A stretch of 64,000 nt of DNA from Acidobacteriota bacterium (GCA_022826755.1 JAJDUG010000080.1:27776-91775), one strand, 5' to 3'; counted from the first letter of the stretch, positions 25,953 to 35,805 are shown. Numbers and translations: made by a program. Notes: generated by a model from the letters alone, not told the origin.

Positions 25953-28403
25953 ATGACCGGACATTCCCCAGAACTGACCAGCAGCGGCCAGGGGGCCAAG
26001 ATCGGCGTGGAGCTTGCCGACAACCTGGCGGATTCAGAGGTCGACATCCTGGAGCGAATTCAAGAGAGGGTTCTGTGGCTGAGCATGCAGATCGTGCACT
26101 ACGCCAATTCCGAAAGGGAAAACGGCAGCGGCGCCAAGGTGGGAGGGCACCAGGCCAGTTGCGCCTCCATGGTCAGCCTGATGACGGCTCTCTATTTCCA
26201 CTCGCTGCGATTCGGAGACCGGGTCTCGGTCAAGCCCCACGGCTCCCCGGTGTACCACGCCATCCAGTATCTCCTGGGCAACCTGCCCGAGGAGAAGCTC
26301 CGCCAGTTCCGCAGCTTCAAGGGACTTCAGTCCTATCCCAGCCGCACCAAGGACGTGGACCAGGTCGACTTTTCCACCGGGTCGGTGGGTCTGGGAGCCG
26401 TCGTTCCCAACTTCGCCCGGCTGACCCGGCAGTTTGTGCGCGACCATTTCGGGCACCCCCGGCGCAACCGCTTCATCGCCCTGATGGGCGACGCCGAATT
26501 GGATGAGGGAAACGTGTGGGAGGCCCTGGGCGAAGAAACCTTGCAGGAACTGGGGCAGGTCCTCTGGATCGTCGATCTCAATCGCCAAAGCCTGGACCGG
26601 GTCGTCCCCAGCGGCAAGGCCCAGAAGATCGAGGAGATGTTTCGCATCAACGGCTGGCGGGTGCTCGAGTTGAAGTATGGCCGGAAACTGGAAGAGGTCT
26701 TCAGGCGTCCCCACGGCGAGAAACTGAGACGGCGCATCGACCTGATGAGCAATGACGAGTACCAGAGCCTGCTGCGCATCGAGGACGGCGAAAAGATCCG
26801 GCGCCGGCTGGTCAACACTCCCACCGGCCAGGACGAGGAACTCGTGGAATTGTTGAGCGACTACTCCACCGACGAAGTCAAGCCTCTGCTGGCCGATCTG
26901 GGCGGCCATGACCTGCGCAAGATCCTGGAGGGACTGGACGAGGCCGATCGGATCACCGACCAGCCGGTCGTCATCATCGCCTACACCATCAAGGGTTGGG
27001 AGTTGCCGATCGCCGGAGATCCCCTGAACCACGCCAAGCTCCTGACCTCGGATCAAATGGCCGAGCTTCGGTCGCGACTGGGAATCGTCTCCGGAGGAGA
27101 ATTCAACCGATTCGCCCCCGGAAGCTCCGAAGACCGGTTTATTCAGTCACGCCTCAAGCTTCTCAATGGAAATGCCGAGGCCGAAGCCGCTCCTGCACCC
27201 GCGCCTCTTCCGATTCCCACCAGCCTGGGGTCCGGCTACCGGGGCGACCTCTCCACCCAACAAGCCTTGGGGACCCTCCTCACCGCCTTGAGCCGCATTC
27301 CGGAGGTGGCGGCCCGCATGGTGACCACTTCCCCCGACGTTTCCATTTCGACCAACCTGGGGGGATGGATTCACAAGATGCGGGTCTACAGCCACGAGGA
27401 GAAGATCAATTTCTTTCGCGAGAATGCGGTGGCCTCCATGCTCAACTGGGAGCAGTCCCCCAAGGGACACCACATCGAGCTGGGCATTTCGGAGAACAAC
27501 CTGTTTCTCCTCTTGAACATGTTGGGACTGTCGCAGGAATTCTCCGGGGAGGTGCTGCTTCCCTTCGGAACCGTCTATGACCCCTTCATCGGACGGGGGC
27601 TGGATGCGTTGACCTACGCGGCCTACACCGAATCCAAGTTCATTTTTGCCGGCACCCCCTCCGGAATCACTCTGAGCCCCGAGGGCGGCGCTCACCAATC
27701 CCTGATCACGCCCTCCATCGGCATGGAAATGCCCAACCTGGTCTACTACGAACCCACCTTCGCCCAGGAACTGGAATGGATCTTTCTGGCGGGCCTGCGG
27801 AACCTGCTGGACCGCAAGCGGGGTCAGATTCTCTACCTGCGGCTCTCCACCCGTCCGGTGCCGCAAAGTCTCTTCCCGGCCGACCGCAAAACGGCTCCCC
27901 AAGAGTTGGAGCGCCTGCGCCAGGACCTCCTGCGGGGGGGATATCGACTACTGGATCACAGCTCCGCCCCCGGGTACGCTCCCGGCAGAAACGTCCTGAA
28001 CATCTTCACCTGCGGGGTGATGGTGGTCGACGCCCTGGAGGCCAGCCGAAGACTCGCTCGCGAAGGCATCTTCGCCAACGTGATCGCCGTCACCAGTCCG
28101 GACCTGCTCTTCCGGGGCTGGCAGCAGGCCAACAAGCTCAAGATGAAAAACCCCGCTACCCGTTTCACCTTTCACCTGGAGGGCCTGATTCCGCCCTCGG
28201 AACGCCGGGTCCCCATCGTCACAGTGCTGGACGGGCACTCGCATGCCCTCTCCTTCATCGGGAGCGTGTTCGGCAGCCAGGCGCTCTGTCTGGGCGTGGA
28301 TGAATTCGGACAGTCGGGTCAGGCCGAGGAGCTCTACGACCACTACCAGATCGGCGTCAAGGCCATCACTCAGGCCGCCCGCCAGCTGGTCCAGGCAGGT
28401 TAG
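25953..28403 (+). CDS. Pyruvate dehydrogenase E1 (AceE-like) / transketolase-family protein
   Basis: 816 residues. It is homodimeric E1-like: KVGGHQASCASMVSLMTALY near residue 65, the ThDP motif GDAELDEGNVWEALGEETLQ near 190, and the C-terminal pyrimidine and transketolase domains (HHIELGISENNLFLLLNMLG; GIRGLDALTY-like FIGRGLDALTYAAY). AceE joins with E2 and E3 to make acetyl-CoA from pyruvate; typical length is about 885. The variation in length and some active-site neighbours means a related 2-oxoacid specificity is possible. No E2 or E3 gene is nearby. The ATG 25953 start is the first in frame with reasonable context. Confidence 0.75.
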   Translation: MTGHSPELTSSGQGAKIGVELADNLADSEVDILERIQERVLWLSMQIVHYANSERENGSGAKVGGHQASCASMVSLMTALYFHSLRFGDRVSVKPHGSPVYHAIQYLLGNLPEEKLRQFRSFKGLQSYPSRTKDVDQVDFSTGSVGLGAVVPNFARLTRQFVRDHFGHPRRNRFIALMGDAELDEGNVWEALGEETLQELGQVLWIVDLNRQSLDRVVPSGKAQKIEEMFRINGWRVLELKYGRKLEEVFRRPHGEKLRRRIDLMSNDEYQSLLRIEDGEKIRRRLVNTPTGQDEELVELLSDYSTDEVKPLLADLGGHDLRKILEGLDEADRITDQPVVIIAYTIKGWELPIAGDPLNHAKLLTSDQMAELRSRLGIVSGGEFNRFAPGSSEDRFIQSRLKLLNGNAEAEAAPAPAPLPIPTSLGSGYRGDLSTQQALGTLLTALSRIPEVAARMVTTSPDVSISTNLGGWIHKMRVYSHEEKINFFRENAVASMLNWEQSPKGHHIELGISENNLFLLLNMLGLSQEFSGEVLLPFGTVYDPFIGRGLDALTYAAYTESKFIFAGTPSGITLSPEGGAHQSLITPSIGMEMPNLVYYEPTFAQELEWIFLAGLRNLLDRKRGQILYLRLSTRPVPQSLFPADRKTAPQELERLRQDLLRGGYRLLDHSSAPGYAPGRNVLNIFTCGVMVVDALEASRRLAREGIFANVIAVTSPDLLFRGWQQANKLKMKNPATRFTFHLEGLIPPSERRVPIVTVLDGHSHALSFIGSVFGSQALCLGVDEFGQSGQAEELYDHYQIGVKAITQAARQLVQAG

Positions 28404-28458
28404 CAACGCCCCCGCCCTGCCGTGCAGATCAGACCAGGAAAAACGTCCGATCAACCAA

Positions 28459-28487
28459 TCGAGACGAACCACGAAGTTGTTTCACAC
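28459..28487. repeat. Dispersed repeat fragment, ATCGAGACGAACCACGAA type
   Basis: ATCGAGACGAACCACGAA (28459-28476), followed by GTTGTTTCAC, also occurs at 50857-50874. It lies between two convergent genes. Confidence 0.6.
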
Positions 28488-28491
28488 GAGC

Positions 28492-29592
28492 CTACCCCGC
28501 CAGGGGCTGCTGCAGGGTCATGCAGTGAAGGGCGCCGAAACCCCAGGCCAGGTCCAGGCTGTGAACGCCGGCCACGGAACGGCCCGGGAACAGCCGGCTG
28601 AGCCGGCTCAGCGCCAGGCGGTCGTTGGGGTCGTTGAAGGTGGGAACCAGGACCGTCCGGTTGGCGATGTAGAAGTTGGCATAGCTGGCGGGTAGGCGCT
28701 GCCCGCTGAAGGACAGGGGCCTCGGCATGGGAAGCTCAACCACCCGGAGCGCGTGGCCGTCCTGGTCGGTGGCCTTCGCCAGCCGCCTCCGGTTTTCCCG
28801 CAGGGCTTGGTAGTTGGCGTCCCGCCGGTTGGATTCCACCGAGACCGCCAGGGTGGTGGGGTTTACGAAGCGGGCGACGTCGTCCACGTGGCCGTGGGTG
28901 TCGTCGCCGGCGATTCCTCGCTGCAGCCAGATGACTTTGGTGACCCCGAGGTAGTGCCGAAAGATGTCCTCCATCTCCGCCCTGGAAACTCCCGGGTTGC
29001 GGGCCTGGACGGGGCTCAGCAGGCATTCCTCGGTGGTGACCAGCGTTCCCCGGCCGTTCACGTCGAAGCTGCCCCCTTCCAGGACGATCCTGCGCCCGCC
29101 GGGTTCCATCGTCGGCTGCCGGCATTTCACGCCGAGCAGGCCGGCGATGGCGCCGGGAACCGCGTCGTCCCGCTTCCAGTTCGAATACCTGGCCCAGCCG
29201 TTGAATTTCCAGTCCAGGACCCCCACCTGGCCCGTCCCCGAACCGCACCGGCGGACGAAAACCGGACCGCTGTCGCGCAGCCAACTGCGGTTGGTGGCCA
29301 CCCGGTGGAATTCAACAGCAGCCAGATCCACCTCGGCCTGTGAAAGCAGCCGGCGGGCCCGCTGTTCCAGCCGCCCGTCCTCCACCAGGATCCTGACCCG
29401 TTCGTGGCGGTGCAGGTGGCGCACCACCTCGCCAAAGACCCAGGGGATGGCCGCGAACTTGCCGGGCCAATCGGCCCGATAGTGTGGCCAGGCGATCCAG
29501 GTGGCCTCGTGAGGCTCCCACTCCGCCGGCATGCGGTAACCGTTCGGAATCGCAATCAGGCCCATGGCGGTCGTCGGACAAGACCGACTCAC
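28492..29592 (-). CDS. aguA: Agmatine deiminase
   Basis: 366 residues. A PAD/agmatine deiminase: N-terminal MPAEWEPHEATWIAWPH, RNRSWLRDSGPVF-like segment (TNRSWLRDSGPVFVRR), VLEGGSFDVNG, DTHGHVDDVARFV and the catalytic Cys in GALHCMTLQQP. It converts agmatine to N-carbamoylputrescine and ammonia in the cytoplasm, feeding the amidase encoded at 30633-31541. GTG 29592 overlaps the preceding gene's stop by four bases (GTGA); ATG 29565 gives a start closer to relatives. The choice is uncertain. Confidence 0.88.
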   Translation of the reverse strand: MSRSCPTTAMGLIAIPNGYRMPAEWEPHEATWIAWPHYRADWPGKFAAIPWVFGEVVRHLHRHERVRILVEDGRLEQRARRLLSQAEVDLAAVEFHRVATNRSWLRDSGPVFVRRCGSGTGQVGVLDWKFNGWARYSNWKRDDAVPGAIAGLLGVKCRQPTMEPGGRRIVLEGGSFDVNGRGTLVTTEECLLSPVQARNPGVSRAEMEDIFRHYLGVTKVIWLQRGIAGDDTHGHVDDVARFVNPTTLAVSVESNRRDANYQALRENRRRLAKATDQDGHALRVVELPMPRPLSFSGQRLPASYANFYIANRTVLVPTFNDPNDRLALSRLSRLFPGRSVAGVHSLDLAWGFGALHCMTLQQPLAG

Positions 29593-30521
29593 AACTGCTT
29601 CACGGTATATCCCTGCTTTTCCAAGAGTGCCACAACACTCTCCGGGCCCACCAGGTGGAGCGCTCCGACCACCAAGAGGGTGGTTCCCGGCCGATCCAGA
29701 ATCGGATCGATCTCGAGCAACCAGTTCTTGTTGCGCTCGACAATCAGCCTTCGGTACAGGCCGGGATAATCCTTGAAACTTTCCTGCATCAATTCCGCCA
29801 GCACCTTGGCCTCCCCGCGGGACCAGGCTTGCACCAGTTCTTCGATTTCTTCCTCCATCTCATCCAAGTCTTCCAGGGTCTGCAAGAGGAACTCCTCCTG
29901 CAACCTGTCGGACATTCCATCGAACCGGTCCAACTGGTATTCCACGGTTTCCAAGGCCCGGATTTCCTTGCCCGCCTGCTTCCCCTTGTCGAAGTAATAG
30001 CGGTCGACGCCGTGCCTGGGATCGAATCCCAGAGTCTGCAACTTGAAGAGGGCAAGAGTCAGACTGAAAGACCAGGGCTTCAGGGAGCGGAGCCGGTCAA
30101 AGGGCAGGCCCAGCGCCTCGGTCTTCTGTTTGGCCAGGGCAAAGGTCTCCGAGGAAACTTTGTCCTGGAGCGTCTCCCCCTGGAGCATTGCCTTCCGGGC
30201 GAACACTTGCCGGCTCTCCGGAGAATTGCCTTCGTCCAGGTCCAATTCCAGCAGAATCGTGTTGGCTTGCTGAAAGGCTGCTTCCGCCGCCGGAGACACG
30301 GCATGGGTCCCGGGTTTCAGCAAATGCACGGTCCCCAGCAGGAACAGGGTGCCCTTCTCGGAAGAAACTTCCCACAAACAGCCCCTGGAGGTCTCCTCGG
30401 TTGCGGGAGACTGCTGGGCTGCCACCGTAGCGGCGCCCAGGCCGAGGCTGAAAACGATCGCCAACAACGCAAGGAGGGCCCTCTTCGGCTTGCGGTCCAT
30501 GGTCCACTGGTCGAATGACAT
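29589..30521 (-). CDS. TraB/GumN-family exported protein
   Basis: 310 residues with a signal peptide (ALLALLAIVFSLGLGAATVA). The TraB/GumN (PrgY-type) fold has two conserved GxxH-like motifs, here LFLLGTVHLLKPGTHAVSPA near residue 60 and VVGALHLVGPESVVALLEKQ at the end. These are thought to be metal-dependent proteases of the Tiki superfamily. It lies between aguB and aguA in the same direction. Any link to polyamine metabolism is unknown. ATG 30521 has AAAGGACAGGG before it. Confidence 0.8.
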   Translation of the reverse strand: MSFDQWTMDRKPKRALLALLAIVFSLGLGAATVAAQQSPATEETSRGCLWEVSSEKGTLFLLGTVHLLKPGTHAVSPAAEAAFQQANTILLELDLDEGNSPESRQVFARKAMLQGETLQDKVSSETFALAKQKTEALGLPFDRLRSLKPWSFSLTLALFKLQTLGFDPRHGVDRYYFDKGKQAGKEIRALETVEYQLDRFDGMSDRLQEEFLLQTLEDLDEMEEEIEELVQAWSRGEAKVLAELMQESFKDYPGLYRRLIVERNKNWLLEIDPILDRPGTTLLVVGALHLVGPESVVALLEKQGYTVKQL

Positions 30522-30632
30522 CGGTCCCTGTCCTTTCCGAGGGTAACCCCTCTTTCACAATCCTGGTGCGGCGCCGGGCGCCCAGGCGGCAAACGACCGG
30601 CCGGTATTGGTGACCCGGTCGCTCCGTCTGGT

Positions 30633-31541
30633 TCAGCTTGTCGGCGGACAGTCGAGGAGCCGATTGACGATCGGCGCGTAACTGTCGATGCGGCGGTCTC
30701 GCAGGAAGGGCCATTGCCGCCGGACCTCTTCAATTCGACCCCAGTCGCATTCCGCCACCACCAGCTCTTCCTCCCCGGAAGCTTCAGCCAACACCCCGCC
30801 GAACGGGTCGCAGACGAACGAGGCTCCCCAGAAGTCCAGACCCTCGCCGCCCGGGGGGCATTCGAAGCCCACGCGGTTGACCGATGCCACGAAGATCCCG
30901 TTGGCAATGGCGTGGGAGCGCTGCATGGTCTTCCAGGCCTCCTGCTGGGCGGCGCCGTCTTGCTGTTTCTCCGAGGGGTGCCACCCGATGGCGGTGGGAT
31001 AGAAGAGGATCTGGGCGCCGCCCAGGGCAATCAGGCGGGCCGCCTCCGGATACCACTGATCCCAACACACCAGCACGCCGATGCTTCCGTAGCGGGTCTC
31101 GAAGGTCGGGTAACCCCGATCCCCCGGGGTGAAGTAGAATTTTTCGTAGTAGAGGGGGTCGTCGGGAATGTGCATCTTGCGATAGCTTCCCAGCAAGGTC
31201 CCGTCCGCATCCAGGACGACCGCGGTATTGTGGTAGACGCCGGCCGCTCTCCTCTCGAAGAGAGGAACGACCATGGCCATTCCATGCCGCCGGGCCAGCG
31301 CCGACAAGCTTTCGGTGGTGGGGCCGGGAATCGACTCGGCCAGGTCGAAGAAGGCCTCGTCCTCCGCTTGGCAGAAGTACTGCGACCGGAACAGCTCCTG
31401 CAGGCAAAGGATCTGAACCCCCTGTTCGGCCGCCCGGCCAATGCCCTCCCGGACCTTCTCCAGGTTGTCCCGAGGTTGCGGGCAGCTCGCCATCTGCAGC
31501 AGACCCACCTTCACCCTGGGGGATGGTTGTGTCCTGGTCAT
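30633..31541 (-). CDS. aguB: N-carbamoylputrescine amidase
   Basis: 302 residues. A nitrilase/C-N hydrolase with the Glu-Lys-Cys triad: Glu in CLQELFRSQYFC, Lys in RKMHIPDDPLYYEKFYF, Cys in VLVCWDQWYPEAARL. KMHIPDDP and ECNRIG-like elements (VASVNRVGFE) mark the AguB branch. It hydrolyses N-carbamoylputrescine to putrescine, ammonia and CO2. ATG 31541 is chosen because relatives begin near here; upstream extension would include unrelated codons. It and aguA bracket the TraB gene. Confidence 0.88.
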   Translation of the reverse strand: MTRTQPSPRVKVGLLQMASCPQPRDNLEKVREGIGRAAEQGVQILCLQELFRSQYFCQAEDEAFFDLAESIPGPTTESLSALARRHGMAMVVPLFERRAAGVYHNTAVVLDADGTLLGSYRKMHIPDDPLYYEKFYFTPGDRGYPTFETRYGSIGVLVCWDQWYPEAARLIALGGAQILFYPTAIGWHPSEKQQDGAAQQEAWKTMQRSHAIANGIFVASVNRVGFECPPGGEGLDFWGASFVCDPFGGVLAEASGEEELVVAECDWGRIEEVRRQWPFLRDRRIDSYAPIVNRLLDCPPTS

Positions 31542-31766
31542 ACGGGTGTTTCCAGCCTCCCCTGCCTGGTCGCCGGCGACACTATATGGGGCCTGCCTTG
31601 GAATTTCAACGGCCGCCGATTGCGGCTGCAACTCCCGACAACCATGCCAACTGCGTGCGCAGGATCGCCCCCTTTTTGACGGGCTATCGGGCAGCCCGGT
31701 GGGGGATGAGGTCTAAACTTGTGATAATATGGCATTTGTCAGTTCAGGCCTTGCCAGGAGTTTTTG

Positions 31767-33014
31767 ATGGAGATATTGGGTGGACCGTTGTATGGGGTTG
31801 CCGGCGCCGGGGAGTCCCACGGGCCGGCCATCACCACCATCGTTTTCGGTTGCCCTCCCGGGCTCAGGATTTCCCGCCAGAGGATTCAGCGCTACCTGGA
31901 CCGGCGGCGTCCGGGAAGCAGCAGGCATGGAACGCCCCGCCGCGAGCAGGACCGGCTGATCCTGTTGTCGGGGCTGTACCAGGCGGATACCGATCGCTTG
32001 ACGGCCGGCGCTCCCATCCGGGTCGGCGACGCGGACCAGTCCCTCACGGTTCCCTCTTACGAGGAGGGCCACTGCAGCGGCGAACCGGTGGCGGCCCTGG
32101 TGCTCTCCTCGTCCAAGCGCCCGCAGGACTATGAGCAGTTTGCCGGACCCGAAGGGGAGGTTCGTCCCGGACACACCGACCTGGTCAAGCATCACCAGTC
32201 CCGAGGCTACGCGGACCCGAGAGGCGGCGGGCGCTCCAGCTACCGCTCCACCATCTCGGACGTCATCGCCGGCTCCATCGCCCGGATCTTTCTGCGGGAG
32301 CATTTCCGGACGGTAATCCTGTCTTCCATCTGCCAGGTGGGACCGTTGAAGAGCTCGCTGACCCTGGCCGATCGGCTCAAAGAAATACAGGAGCCTGGCT
32401 CGCCTGGTTGTTCGCCGGAGGCCCTGGAAAAGCTGGAAGATTCCCTGGAGGGATCCGAGATCCACACGCTGGACCCGACCCTCGGCCGGAGCGCCGCCGA
32501 AGCCATCAGGGAAACCCGCAGGAAGGGAGATTCCCTGGGAGCATCCATCGAGGTGGTGGCCGCCAATCCGCCGCCTCTGGTCGGGGAGCCGCTCTATCAG
32601 AGCTTGAAGTTGCGCCTGATGGGCTCTCTGGGGGGATTGCACGCGGTGCAGTCGTGCGAGATCGGCGCGGGTTCGGCAGCCGTCGAGCGAAGGGGGAGCG
32701 AAAACAACGATCCCATCCGGCGTTCAGGCTATCAAGGCAACCGCCACGGCGGACTGCTGGGTGGAGTCACCACCGGCAGTCCCCTGATCTGCCGGGTCGG
32801 GTTCAAGCCGACCTCCTCCATCCTGCTTCCCCAGCAGTCGGTCCGCAAGAACCTGGAAGAGATCGAGTTCAGGCTCAAGATGGGGCGCCATGACCCTTGC
32901 GTGGGCATCCGCGCGGGAATCACGCTGGAGTCGCGCCTGGCGATCGAACTGATGAACGCGGTGCTCATGCACCAGTCGCGACGGCTCGATTTGAAGGCCC
33001 ACCAACTCTTTTGA
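31767..33014 (+). CDS. aroC: Chorismate synthase
   Basis: 415 residues. The three family signatures are present: GESHGPAI, ADPRGGGRSSYRST, and MGRHDPCVGIRA. AroC converts 5-enolpyruvylshikimate-3-phosphate to chorismate with reduced FMN, the last shared step to aromatic amino acids. Length is slightly above usual owing to a variable insert near residues 210-240. ATG 31767 has AGGAG six bases upstream; the preceding TTG is not used. GATAAT at 31722 could be an extended -10 box. No other aro gene is adjacent. Confidence 0.94.
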   Translation: MEILGGPLYGVAGAGESHGPAITTIVFGCPPGLRISRQRIQRYLDRRRPGSSRHGTPRREQDRLILLSGLYQADTDRLTAGAPIRVGDADQSLTVPSYEEGHCSGEPVAALVLSSSKRPQDYEQFAGPEGEVRPGHTDLVKHHQSRGYADPRGGGRSSYRSTISDVIAGSIARIFLREHFRTVILSSICQVGPLKSSLTLADRLKEIQEPGSPGCSPEALEKLEDSLEGSEIHTLDPTLGRSAAEAIRETRRKGDSLGASIEVVAANPPPLVGEPLYQSLKLRLMGSLGGLHAVQSCEIGAGSAAVERRGSENNDPIRRSGYQGNRHGGLLGGVTTGSPLICRVGFKPTSSILLPQQSVRKNLEEIEFRLKMGRHDPCVGIRAGITLESRLAIELMNAVLMHQSRRLDLKAHQLF

Positions 33015-33100
33015 ACCAACCCGCCGGACCGTCCCGGGACACCTGCCCGTGGACCGCAAGGAACCCGTCAGGAAAGCCGCAAGGCGGTCCCGCCGGCCGC

Positions 33101-33128
33101 TTGACGCCCTTCGAATCGGTGTTAGACT
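33101..33128 (+). promoter_or_regulatory. Sigma-70-type promoter for the YHS-domain gene
   Basis: TTGACG at 33101-33106, 16-base spacer, TAGACT at 33123-33128. The transcript would start near 33135, about 44 bases before ATG 33179. Confidence 0.5.
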
Positions 33129-33178
33129 CATGGCATGCGGGTCAGGTTCGCATTCCTCACCGGGGGTGAGCATCTGCC

Positions 33179-33457
33179 ATGAAATGGATGTTCTATTTCG
33201 CCATTCTCCTGGCGGCATTGATGTTTATCCGGGGTGTGCTGCGGGCGCTCCTGGCCCCCATGCGGGCGCCCTCCAACTTCGAGAACCCCGGACCCTCCCG
33301 GTCCCGCGGGCCGACGGTCAAGCACGGGACCATGGAGAAGGACCCCGTCTGCGGCACCTACGTCGACACCGACTCCGCCCTGCGCCGCTCCTTCCGCGGA
33401 GAAACCAAGTACTTCTGTTCCGCCGAATGCCTCGAGAAGTTCAAGCAAGGCCATTGA
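33179..33457 (+). CDS. YHS-domain membrane-anchored protein
   Basis: 92 residues. Residues 1-22 form a membrane segment (MKWMFYFAILLAALMFIRGV). The C-terminus is a YHS domain: KDPVCGTYVDTDSALRRSF, YFCSAECLEKF, with the Cys pair and Cys-x3-Cys used to bind metal. YHS domains occur in heavy-metal ATPases and in small chaperone-like proteins. The 3' end overlaps the convergent pyrC gene by 17 bases. The role is unknown; handling of copper or another soft metal is a guess. Confidence 0.78.
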   Translation: MKWMFYFAILLAALMFIRGVLRALLAPMRAPSNFENPGPSRSRGPTVKHGTMEKDPVCGTYVDTDSALRRSFRGETKYFCSAECLEKFKQGH

Positions 33458-34742
33458 AGTACTCCGGACACCGATAGACGATCTTCCCCGCCACGATGGT
33501 GGCGGCCACGCGCCCCTTGAGGGCGGTTCCGTGGAAGGGGGAATTGCGGCTCTTCGACCTGGTCTTTCCCAGATCGTAGACCCATTCGGCGTCCGGGTCG
33601 AACAGGGTCAGGTCGGCCGCGGCTCCTGCTTTCAGGTGGCCGAGCGGCTGGTTGATCAGTTGGGCGGGTTGGGTGCTCATGAGTTCCACCACGCGTGGGA
33701 GACTGATGAGGCCGGTATGGTAGAGGCGGGTGAGGACCAGGCCCAGGGCGGTCTCGAGACCGATGATCCCAAAGGGGGCCTGGTCGAATTCCAGCATCTT
33801 TTCGTTGGGATTGTGGGGAGCGTGGTCGGTGACGATGCAATCCACCGTGCCGTCCACGATGGCTTCCAGCAGCGCCTCGATATCCTCCTCGGTCCGCAGG
33901 GGAGGACTCATCTTGGTGTTGGTGTCGTAGTCACGGCAGGCCGCGTCGCTGAGGGTGAAATGGTGGGGGCAGACTTCGCAGGTGACGTGAATGCCCTTGC
34001 TCTTCCCCTGCCTTACCAGGTCGGCGGCGCCACTGGTGGAAAGATGGGCGATGTGGATGTGGGCACCGGTCAACTCCGCCAGCATGATATCCCGAGCCGC
34101 CATGGCGTCCTCGGCCGTGCGGCTCATGCCCTTCAGGCCCAGGACCGTGGACTGGTACCCTTCGTTCATGCAGCCGTGGGCCGAGAGGTTGAGATCTTCG
34201 CAGTGTTCGATGATGGGAATCTTGAAGGGCAGCGAATACTCCATTGCCCGACGCATGAGTTGCCCGTCCATCACGCCCTTGCCGTCGTCACTGATGCCGA
34301 TGGCTCCCGCGTTGACCATTTCTCCGATTTCCGCCAATCGCTCTCCGGCGCTGCCCGCGCTGATGGCGCCTATGGGAAACACCCGGGTCAGGGCTCGCCG
34401 CTCGGCCTCCTTGAGGATGAAGCTGGTGACCGCCGGATTGTCGTTGACGGGATCGGTGTTGGGCATGCAGCAGATGGAGGTGAAGCCGCCGGCCGCCGCC
34501 GCCTCGGAGCCGGAATGGATGGTTTCTTCGTCCTCCCGGCCGGGTTCCCTCAGGTGCACGTGGATATCGATCAGACCCGGGGACACAATCAGCCCGGAGG
34601 CGTCCAGAACCGGAATCCCCGAAGCCTGCAGGCCGGGTGCGATGCGGCTGACCCTGCCGTCCTCCAGCAGGACATCGCTGACATGGTCCAGTTCCTGAGC
34701 CGGATCGATGACTCTTCCGCCTTTAACCAGCAGGGCTGACAC
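33441..34742 (-). CDS. pyrC: Dihydroorotase
   Basis: 433 residues, class I type. The metal site HVHLREPG, the substrate segment GGFTSICCMPNTDP, ISDDGKGV with the bridging Asp, EHCEDLNL, IHIAHLST and VTDHAPH are all present. It closes carbamoylaspartate to dihydroorotate in pyrimidine synthesis, in the cytoplasm. GTG 34742 is chosen: GGAGGAG lies six bases upstream, and the sequence then reads VSALLVKGGRVIDPA as in relatives. It lies 34 bases after pyrB, third in pyrR-pyrB-pyrC. Confidence 0.92.
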   Translation of the reverse strand: MSALLVKGGRVIDPAQELDHVSDVLLEDGRVSRIAPGLQASGIPVLDASGLIVSPGLIDIHVHLREPGREDEETIHSGSEAAAAGGFTSICCMPNTDPVNDNPAVTSFILKEAERRALTRVFPIGAISAGSAGERLAEIGEMVNAGAIGISDDGKGVMDGQLMRRAMEYSLPFKIPIIEHCEDLNLSAHGCMNEGYQSTVLGLKGMSRTAEDAMAARDIMLAELTGAHIHIAHLSTSGAADLVRQGKSKGIHVTCEVCPHHFTLSDAACRDYDTNTKMSPPLRTEEDIEALLEAIVDGTVDCIVTDHAPHNPNEKMLEFDQAPFGIIGLETALGLVLTRLYHTGLISLPRVVELMSTQPAQLINQPLGHLKAGAAADLTLFDPDAEWVYDLGKTRSKSRNSPFHGTALKGRVAATIVAGKIVYRCPEYFNGLA

Positions 34743-34776
34743 TCTTGACTCCTCCAGCGGTTGCGTCCGCCAAAAC

Positions 34777-35805
34777 TCACCCCTCGGGGGCCTGCGGCGG
34801 TTGTTCCCTTCCTCCGATGACCAGGTAAAGAACAGCCATTCGAATGGCGACACCGCTGGCCACTTGTCCCAGGATCACCGAATAGGGTCCGTCGGCCACC
34901 TCCGACGCGATTTCCACGCCGCGATTGATGGGGCCGGGATGCATGATGATGGCGTCGGGCTTGGCCGATCTCATGCGACTGGCGGTAAGCCCGTAGTAGC
35001 GGAAGTACTCCCGCACCGAGGGGAAGAAGGCCTCTCGCTGGCGCTCCATTTGAATGCGCAGCATCATCACCACGTCGGCCCCATCCAGGGCCTCATCCAT
35101 CCGATCGGTCACGGCCGGCGGTCCGTCCGGGGCGCCCATCCGTTCAAAGCCTACCGGGAGCAGGGTCGGCGGTCCGCAAACCGTCACCCGAGCGCCCATC
35201 TTCCCCAGCAACAGGCAATTGGATCGAGCCACCCGGCTGTGGGCGATATCTCCGATGATGGCGACCCGCAATCCTTTCAAGGCCGGCTTGTGGTCCAGGA
35301 TGGTGAGCGCATCCAGCAGCGCCTGAGTGGGATGCTCATGGGCTCCGTCACCCGCGTTGACGATGCAGGCCGTACAGCTTCCGGCCAGTTGATGGGGGGC
35401 TCCGGCCGAAGAATGTCGAATCACGATGACATCCGGAGCCATGGCCTCCAGGTTTCTGGCCGTATCCACCAGGGTCTCTCCTTTCACGATGCTGCTGGCG
35501 GAGGTAGAGATATTGATGGCGTCGGCACTGAGTCGCTTGGCCGCGATCTCGAAGGAGGTGCGCGTCCGGGTCGAGGCCTCGAAGAAGAGATTGATGACGG
35601 TCTTCCCGCGAAGCGTGGGTACTTTCTTGATGGGACGGGTTGAGATTTCTCGAAGAGACTTGGCCGTCTCCAAGATCAATTGAATCTGATCCACCGACAG
35701 CGGCTCAATGCCCAGCAGGTGTTTGGCATTGAATGACACCGGGCCTCCCCGGGAGGCGGGTGGGGTGGACGCGCCGGACTGTGGGGCGATGGCTTCAGGA
35801 CTCAT
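34777..35805 (-). CDS. pyrB: Aspartate carbamoyltransferase catalytic subunit
   Basis: 342 residues. Carbamoyl-phosphate loop [20 protein letters not shown], aspartate-side motifs [19 protein letters not shown] and [12 protein letters not shown], and [13 protein letters not shown] are intact. It makes carbamoylaspartate. No pyrI regulatory subunit is adjacent, as expected where pyrB is joined to pyrC. An N-terminal 23-residue extension rich in Ala, Pro and Ser precedes the family start near FNAKHLLGI. The start overlaps the pyrR stop by four bases. Confidence 0.94.
   Translation of the reverse strand: MSPEAIAPQSGASTPPASRGGPVSFNAKHLLGIEPLSVDQIQLILETAKSLREISTRPIKKVPTLRGKTVINLFFEASTRTRTSFEIAAKRLSADAINISTSASSIVKGETLVDTARNLEAMAPDVIVIRHSSAGAPHQLAGSCTACIVNAGDGAHEHPTQALLDALTILDHKPALKGLRVAIIGDIAHSRVARSNCLLLGKMGARVTVCGPPTLLPVGFERMGAPDGPPAVTDRMDEALDGADVVMMLRIQMERQREAFFPSVREYFRYYGLTASRMRSAKPDAIIMHPGPINRGVEIASEVADGPYSVILGQVASGVAIRMAVLYLVIGGREQPPQAPEG

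Noticed and set aside
31681..31766. Promoter of aroC with GATAAT as -10
   Set aside because: No -35 box at proper distance; the extended -10 resemblance alone was judged too weak to list.
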